Shown here in pieces: positions 57,401 through 64,000 of a DNA stretch of 64,000 nt. The stretch comes from Daucus carota subsp. sativus (Eukaryota > Streptophyta > Magnoliopsida > Apiales > Apiaceae): assembly GCF_001625215.2 (NCBI RefSeq), contig NC_030389.2:45001454-45065453 (forward strand), given 5' to 3'. The translations under genes were made by a program, and so were the position numbers. Each line of letters opens with the position of its first letter. Position 1 is the first letter of the stretch. Under the pieces are notes generated by a model. It worked only from the letters and a program-made list of their open reading frames with translations. It was not told the origin of the DNA and did not search any database.

Positions 57401-60109
57401 TTTTTTCCAAAATTATAATATTAATTATATATTTTCATTTAAAAAAGAAAATTTTAAAAATAATAATTTTAACTATACCTGTAAAAGAACTATGTGACTT
57501 ATATATAATTAAATCTAAAATACTAAGAAAGAGTAGGGTAATGAACCACATGCATGCATATATTAAAATTACCTCGGTCAACACGCGCTCTATATCTCTA
57601 TCCCGCCAGAGCCTGCTATGTTTTGCTGGATTACCTGGAGACTTGTTCTGTGCAACTTTCCTTCCCATCTCCCTAAGAAGATCATGCATATGCAACACAT
57701 TTTTATCATCAATTGTTAGTAAACATCTTCCTTTCAAATTGTTGATTTTCACATATACCCTGGGATAATAAGTCTCCAATATTTCAAAGACCCTTTCTAT
57801 CTGCCACCCAATGAAAAAACAAGCAATGTCAAGGAACATTTTCTTCAACTGAGTGCCATCAATAGCATCATAGCTAATTACAAGTCTATCCTGAATTTCT
57901 TCATTGGGAGTTTCTTTCAGATCTTCAATGTATTCTATCCACTCGTCAGCCTCGTATTTTGTACGCACAACCGAGCCATAAATCTGCAGAGCCAATGGAA
58001 GCCCGTCAGCTAGTGACAGGATGTCGTTGGACAATTTCTTTAGAGTGTCAGAATCAAATTGAAATGGAAGACCATCATCGAAAATGTCGTTAGACAATTC
58101 CATAAGAGTGTCGTCTGGCTCAGAACGAAATCCAAATGCATGTTGTTGAAAAAGTTTGAGCGACTCAATTGGATCCAACTTATTTACCATGTGTTGATGT
58201 TCAGGTTTTACCTCAAAATATTTCAGTATATCTTTCTGCCTTGTAGTTATGATGACAACACTCCCATGAGCAAACGACTTTACTCCCAAAAATTTAAGCG
58301 GATCAGAGTGGTTTAAATCATCGATAACAACTAGAATCTTTAGGTCTTTTAATCTAGTTTCTATTAACTTTTTTCCATCGGCAACATCATTAACATCCTT
58401 TTCATTTTGAACAAGAACATCATTAAGAAGTTGCTGCTGTAAACACTTCTTGCCTTCATTTGTCCTTGAATTTTCCATTACATCCGCCAGGAAGCAACTG
58501 CCTTTGAAACCTAGGTGTATTTTATCAAACACAGCTTTGGCAAGAGTTGTTTTGCCAACTCCACCAATACCATATATACCAATTTTAGTGGCACCACTGT
58601 TCAACAATTCTTCTATGCTCTTAATACTACCATCCAAGCCTACAGTTTCCTCATTAAAACTCTTGGGTTTTGTCCTTGGTAATATTTCAGCAACAATTTT
58701 TTCGATAACATCAGGTTCCTCTCTGCAATGAATTCTTTCTTATATCAAATGGAATCTCCTAAATAAATATTTTTTTTATTATTAATTAATACTATTTGCT
58801 GAAGTTGATGAAAATCTAGAACTTGGACATGTTTATAACAAAATAAAATAAAATCTGAACTATGGGGCCGTTTGGGCAAGCTTAAAAGAAGTGACTTCTT
58901 AATTAAACTAGAGAAGTGGAGCAGAAGTGAGAAGTAAATAAGTTAATAAAGTGTTTGGAAAAGAAGCAGAAGCTGTGAGAAAGAAGCTAGCATTCTCAGC
59001 TTCTTAAAAGTGCTTCTACTTTTTTACACAAACGGGTCAAGAGAAGCAGAAGCCAAAAGCAGCTTCTGCTTCCCTTAAACAAACAGCCCCTATATTTGTC
59101 GTATAAAGGATGTTCACAAAATATTTATATATAGTTAAATATTTATAAGAATTATTTATATTACAATTAATAATACAGAATATAAAATCATTAGTCTCAG
59201 TAATGAAGATAAATAGTGTACTAATTACAGAATTTTAATAGTAATCCGGTAGAGACAACTATTTTTAAATCAATTTAAAGATTATTAGAAATTATTTTGA
59301 GATGATCTCTTGTGAAAACAAAACTTAAGTTTTTATCTATAATATAATTGATGATGTACAATAATATACATTACAGACAAAGATACAGGGTAAAAGAAAA
59401 TGGGACCGAACTTGTTTCTTATAAAAACTTTCATTTGGAGTCATATTTACTACATTGATCAAGTATAATATGGGGAAAAATAGTTGATTCTTGAAAATTT
59501 AAACTAGAAATATTTGGTATAAAGTTGATCTTGAAACATTTTTCTCTAAATGTAAATTAAAACAGAGCTGGTACCTGTTTTTTTCGCATATATGATTTCC
59601 TGAAACGTTAGCTGCTGCATTCAGTGCATCGAGCCAGCTTTTCACTCTCTGCTCTTCATTCTTGTAATACCCTTCAGCATGACATTGAAGAGCTTTATCA
59701 TATATACTCCTTTTTTTTCTTCTTTTCCTAAACCAACATGTCGCACAATAGATGGATCAATATGGTAAAACACAGGAATAATCAACCTCTCCTCTTTTTC
59801 ATGAAAACTGACAATATCTACCAGCTCGTCCAGGCACCAGGGAGAAGAAGCATAATCTTCGGAGAAGACAACAATGTAAATCTTGGATGCTTTTATTGCT
59901 TTTCTCAATGCCTCTGGGATAACTTCTCCCTGGCGTAGCTTATAATCATCCTTATATGTTTTAATTCGGTGACGATCTAGTGCAGCGTATAAATGAGCCG
60001 TAAATTTTGGCCCGGTTTCAGGACCGCGGTAGCTCAAGAAAACGTCCCAAGTAAGAGCTGAATTCAGAGCAGAAGAGGATACTGGAGTTGGAGAACTTTG
60101 TGAAGCCAT
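54435..60109 (-). pseudogene. TNL-F: TIR-NBS-LRR with frameshift in the TIR exon
   Basis: Exons by homology: TIR 60109-59575, NB-ARC 58722-57573, linker 57276-56995, LRR 55888-54860, then a decayed C-JID exon at about 54600-54435. The TIR exon is 535 bases where relatives have 536. Around 59705-59725 an A-rich stretch ('gaagaaaaaaaagg') is out of register, so translation stops at 59642 after 155 aa, a TIR-only product with WCLDEL intact. Beyond it every exon is open: P-loop GIGGVGKTT, LVVIDDL, duplicated GLPL region, FLDIACFF, LHMHD, and 343 codons of LRR ending GLEVIQNLY. If the indel is a sequencing error, this would be a receptor of about 1000 aa. The NB-ARC exon end is also shorter (VLTE then donor). 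Confidence 0.8.
58864..59090. mobile_element. MITE in intron 1 of TNL-F
   Basis: The termini 'ggggccgtttgggcaag' and 'cttaaacaaacagcccc' are inverted, and the interior is rich in 'gaagcagaagc' motifs. TNL-C and TNL-E introns read across the site ('gaactacatttg' in TNL-C), so the insertion is specific to TNL-F. Confidence 0.75.
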
Positions 60110-60590
60110 TTTTTCAGACTGCAGATCGAAGATATCAGATTAGAAAATTAAAAATGATTGTAAACATTATTAGGGAGGAAGATGGTTAGATACTTAGATA
60201 GGCTTAAAGTTTTAATAAACTAATCGCTTGAATGGATCCAAAAAAGTCCACTAATACTGACAATCTGGACAGTTCAACAACTCTATTAATATATTAACAA
60301 TGATTTATCTAGGTGGGCTTTGGTATGTTTGTATGCTCTGGGTTCTGTCAATCGTTTAATATATAGCTCTGTTTAGAGAGAGCTCAGATGTTGCTTATTC
60401 TATGTTTGGATTTTACAAACTAGAGATTAAAAGGGATACAAGAGAACATAAAATAGCATTAATTTTGTTCTGGATAATCCTGAAGTATTAATTTTGTCAA
60501 AGGCTACACTCGTTTTGATTGATTGATCGATTGGTTAGTTTTGATATTTTGTACTGATATTATTATGGGTAGTCATGGACTCATGGTTTC
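60110..60590 (-). promoter_or_regulatory. TNL-F upstream block (duplicate of TNL-E 5' flank)
   Basis: It is nearly identical to 48026-48680 minus the MITE: 'aaaaagtccactaatactga', 'gagagagctcagatgttgct' and 'ggctacactcgttttgatt'. It is the probable promoter by conservation and position. Confidence 0.55.
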
Positions 60591-60805
60591 AGGATCGAAG
60601 AGCCAAAAGCTTCAAATCCAAATTCCACGAAAGTACATGCCTACGAAAAGCATAAAAAATTGATATATGATGTCACTCTTGAGATTATTTCTGATAGGTT
60701 CGGTAAATTTGTTATCAGTACTGTCATTTCGTGTACTCTGTCTTCTTCAATTTAGTTCTCTCTTTGTTCAGCGATCTCTAATTCGAATACAATTTATATA
60801 TACCA

Positions 60806-60987
60806 ACTATGTTACCCGGACTCTTCATTTTGTATCGAGTACCCGTGTCGGACATGGGTATGGAGTCTATGGACACTCCGACACTTATTTTAAGCCATAA
60901 ACATGTAAGATTTTCAAATTATTGCCGAGTCTGACACTCCGACATGTATCCATGTTGGACACTTTTACCCGAGTCCGGGTAACTTAG
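60806..60987. mobile_element. MITE with GTTACCCGGACTC ends, absent from the paralogue
   Basis: The ends are 'gttacccggactc' and 'gagtccgggtaac', flanked by 'tatacca' on both sides. The TNL-E-side copy reads 'atataccaaaatacccc' at about 48926-48945, the empty site. The interior is palindromic around 'actccgacac'. The small open frame across it is not a gene. Confidence 0.85.
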
Positions 60988-61319
60988 TATACCAAAATAC
61001 CCCCAATATCAATTGTAGTCTCTCTCTCTCTCTCTTCTTCAATGTATCGAATCCCCAATTGGCCAGTTCCCCCAATTTTTATCAAACCAAAATTGACACA
61101 CAAACAACTAGTTACATAGATATACACAGTGACATAGATACACGCATAGATACAAACATATAGCTACAAACACACAGTCGATACAAAACTGAATGGAGTT
61201 TTGTTTACCTCGAACGTTTGATTCGCTTAGGAGTTGAGAATGGAGTGATCGGCTGATGGAGCTAAGAGAATGAGAGTTGACTCAGCTGAGAGTCTTCATA
61301 GTTGAATGTGAATCACTGC

Positions 61320-61546
61320 TTAGAGCATCAAATTTGCTCAACCTGGAATACATTTTGCTTCAATGGTAGTATGTTATTAATATTTTAAATTATTAAAATA
61401 GAATATATCATCTGTAGAGGTTCGACAAATTTAGTCATCCATAGGAGGTTGGCTAAATTTATAGACAATAACTGAGTATGGTTGGAGCTATTAAGTATGT
61501 TAACTCAACTTTTAGCAGGGTTATTGATGGTTGGAGATGCTCTTAG
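61320..61546. mobile_element. PIF/Harbinger-like MITE
   Basis: The termini 'gagcatcaaatttgctc' and 'ggttggagatgctc' are flanked by TTA at 61320-61322 and 61544-61546. It resembles in its ends the nested element at 39336-39631. Confidence 0.7.
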
Positions 61547-61729
61547 TGTCTCTCGGCGTGCGGGTCAGTAAAAAAAACGCGTCCCTCCCGAGTAAAATAA
61601 GAATGATAAAGTAAGAAATGTAAAGATAGTACTAATAATATTTTATACGATATATAAATAAGTATAGTGACACGGTTGTTTAAAAAAAAGTATAATGGTA
61701 CGATGAAAGAAAACAACGGGTTAGTTGAT

Positions 61730-63480
61730 TTTTATATTATAAAGTTTTATTATTTTTGAAAAGTTTTGAAATGTAAATGATTTGATGGGACATTTCAAAT
61801 AATAAAATGTAAATAAATGATCGGTAGAAAAAAGTATATTACTTTTGACTGGGATAAATTTTTATGTATGCTTGGATCCGTCATTATTAATGATATTGGA
61901 GTTAATAAAATTCACATCTAATCAGACATTGATTGTTTTTACGTGATAAATCATAAAACAACAGACTTATATAGATTCGAGAATGCAAAATGTAAAAGCC
62001 AAAAACAGGATTGCAAGACTGTGTGAATATGAAGAGAAACATGAATACATGCAACGAAATACACAATTTAATAAATTTATTCATCTTTTTTCAAGCTAGT
62101 TGAGGGGCTTCCATCGGTTCCGGTGGAAAGCCCCAATCCCTTTATTTTCTTTCATCTTCGTTGATTTTTCTTTCAATAAAACCATACTTTTTGGGTGTTT
62201 GTGTGTCTCTCCTCTTGGAGTGTGTTTGGTTTGTCTCTCCTTTTGGAGTGTTTGTTATGTTTATGTTTAGTTATGTTTGGATTCGTCCGATGTTGGATTT
62301 ATGGAGAATGATTTTATTGATGTTTTTTGGGATCTGAAAAGCCCGCGTCAAATATTAGCCGGCGGTAAATATGGCAAGAGCTCACCTTTCACAACCACTG
62401 ATTGTTCGTCTGTTTGGGGTTTATACTTTCGGCATGTCTATAGTTGGTATCTGGCATGTAAATAGCTGGGGTGCTACTTGTTGCTGCTTTCTTTCTGTGA
62501 TGTTGGTGCAATTTGGATCGTTTGGAGGATCTTTGATTTCATTTTTAGCTTTAAGAATTTTTAAATTCTATGTGTCAAACGATCAGGAAACAAATCAGCT
62601 AATTCTTTTTAGCATGATATTTGTTTTCCAACCTGGTTGTGTGGTCAGTTGGGGGTTTGTCCCGATTGTATTATGTTCTGATTAATGAAATTGTTTTTCT
62701 TTGTGTCAAAAAAAATAAAATTATTCATGCAATGACACAACGTTTCAATGAATATACAGACAAAGAACAGAAGAAGTATAGATGATGTTGCTTTCAGGAG
62801 TGATAAAGGTTGTAATAAGGACGATGAATTTCCACATAAGTAAAAATTAGTTGTTGGGCGGACACCGATAATAAAACACACAATGTCGTTAGAAATAGGA
62901 CTACTAAACTCCACTTAATCATAGATACCACACCATCTTGTTAAGTTAATTACTGGTATAAAAATCACCATCTTGTAAATGATTTAATAAGACATTTCAA
63001 ATAATAAAATGAAAATAAATGATTGGTACACAGGTGTATATTTCGTTTGATTGGGATAAATTTTTATGTATGTTTGGATCCGTCATGATTAATGATATTG
63101 GAGTTAATAAAATTCATCATCTAACCAAAAATTGATTTTTTTCCATGATAAATCATAAAAAAAATACTTACTATACATTCGAGAATGCAAAATGTAAAAG
63201 CTAAAAACAGGATTGCAAGACTGTGTGAATATGAAGAGAAACATGAATACATGCGACGAAATACACAATTTAATAAATTTATTCATGCAATCACACAACG
63301 TTTCAATGAATATACAAACAAAGAACAGAAGAAGAATATATGATGTTGCTTTCAGGAGTGATAAAGGTTGTAATAAGGACGATGAATTTTCCACATAAGT
63401 AAAAATTAGTTGTTGGGCGGACACTGATAATAAAACACACAATGTCGTTGGAAATAGGACTACTAAACTCCACTTAATCA
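61730..63480. repeat. Tandem duplication of a ~500-bp unit next to the P0 fragment
   Basis: 61740-62090 plus 62725-62920 forms one unit, and 62975-63480 forms a second. Both contain 'gggataaatttttatgta', 'tggatccgtcat', 'gagaatgcaaaatgtaaaag' and 'aggactactaaactccactt'. The TNL-E side (49910-50550) has a single copy. The first unit is split by the retroposon at 62085-62716. Confidence 0.75.
62085..62716 (+). mobile_element. Second poly(A)-tailed retroposon, related to 51541-52445
   Basis: It shares 'gtgtttgtgtgtctctcctc', 'ttggagtg', 'actttcggcatgtctata' and the 3' end with the copy at 51.5 kb, and ends in an A-rich tail. The flanks 'aaatttattcat' and 'aaaattattcat' are the target duplication with one change. 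The tandem unit at 63262-63300 shows the empty site. It is shorter at the 5' end than the first copy, as expected for incomplete reverse transcription. Confidence 0.8.
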
Positions 63481-63508
63481 TACACAACAGAGACAACATT
63501 GTCATTAA

Positions 63509-64000
63509 TTCATCTTCAGGCTCTTCCTTCTTTGCTGCCTACTTCGCAAGAGGCTGATCACCAAATGAAGAAACCGAAACCACAGAGCAAGCATACTGAG
63601 ACGGATCCTAGAAAGCGAGATCACAGTTAATAATTATTCCCAGCTAGGATAAACAGAGCAAAATATTGACAAACCGCAATATTAAAGGTTGTAGAATATC
63701 TTGATGCAGTTTCAAGGAAGACAGGTCTAATTTGTGTAATTGCATAGCCATTCTGGCAAAAAGAGTCCGCGGAGCAATATATTGGAGACATTTTAAATGA
63801 GTAGTGTTCATGTTATTACTGACCTTCAAAAACTCCTTAACTTTCTCAGCCTGCTTGTAGGTGTAGTCTGTTGCCAGAGACAAAGCCAGGACATTTTTAT
63901 AGGCGTTGTTGAACATGCACGGTGCTGCAGCAATACTCGGGTATGAAATGGAAAGGGAGAAAGAAGCAAGATTTGATAATCCACTCGCAAATTTCACTGC
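63509..64000 (-). pseudogene. RPP0: 60S acidic ribosomal protein P0 gene fragment, copy 2 (runs off the window)
   Basis: The minus strand reads [40 protein letters not shown] and [10 protein letters not shown], then the donor, an intron and the DPS exon, with the same TAG before AAKKEEPEDE as copy 1. The shared stop means the defect predates the duplication, or that both derive from a P0-like gene ending there. The right part lies beyond base 64000. Confidence 0.8.

Noticed and set aside
1-64000. CRISPR array, operon or bacterial defence island
   Set aside because: All credible genes are intron-bearing plant genes. The tandem repeats seen lack the regular repeat-spacer pattern.

Overview
This is nuclear DNA of a flowering plant. 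Genes carry GT-AG introns, spacers are AT-rich, and plant MITEs, a CACTA relic and LTR-retrotransposon sequence are present. TIR-NBS-LRR (TNL) genes restrict it to a dicot. An asterid is likely, but I cannot name the species from the sequence alone.

Layout. (1) 1-13.5 kb is a single-copy housekeeping stretch. It holds a Ty3/gypsy-like LTR piece, one stranded exon of a folate enzyme (FolD), an eight-exon multi-pass membrane protein gene of unknown function (3994-7907, +), and a twelve-exon ATP-citrate lyase subunit A gene (9605-13426, +). Both real genes splice cleanly into full-length proteins in my hand reconstruction. (2) 15.3-60.1 kb is a TNL resistance-gene cluster with six recognisable genes and several fragments. 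TNL-A (-) and TNL-B (+) are head to head. A TIR fragment follows, then TNL-C (-) and TNL-D (+) head to head, TNL-D and TNL-E (-) tail to tail, a lone TIR pseudo-exon, and TNL-F (-). All share one plan: TIR exon, NB-ARC exon, short linker/LRR exon, long LRR exon, and a fifth exon for the post-LRR C-JID domain. (3) 48.0-51.2 kb and 60.1-64.0 kb are two copies of one segment that lies 5' of TNL-E and TNL-F. Each ends in a fragment of a ribosomal protein P0 gene.

Condition of the cluster. Only TNL-B (about 1273 aa) keeps all five exons open. TNL-C is open but has lost most LRRs (about 814 aa). TNL-E is open up to a 1-bp insertion near the LRR end (about 936 aa). TNL-A is cut in the LRR by a CACTA-type insertion. 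TNL-D has an in-frame TGA and a lost splice acceptor. TNL-F has a frameshift in the TIR exon. TNL-C to -F form one subfamily that has lost the C-terminal LRRs and C-JID; its members C, E and F also share a short duplication at the NB-ARC GLPL motif. TNL-A, -B and the loose TIR exons form a second subfamily.

The cluster is strongly palindromic. The A/B and C/D spacers and the D/E 3' ends are inverted repeats, and mobile elements sit in introns and spacers. Notable elements are a Mutator-like element with a 9-bp target duplication, an insertion carrying two eIF2-beta exon fragments, nested Stowaway/Harbinger-like MITEs, and two poly(A)-tailed retroposons. Several insertions can be dated relative to the segmental duplications because the paralogous copy is an empty site. 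In function, the TNLs would be intracellular immune receptors whose TIR domains act as NAD-cleaving signalling enzymes. Exon coordinates and lengths are hand-derived.
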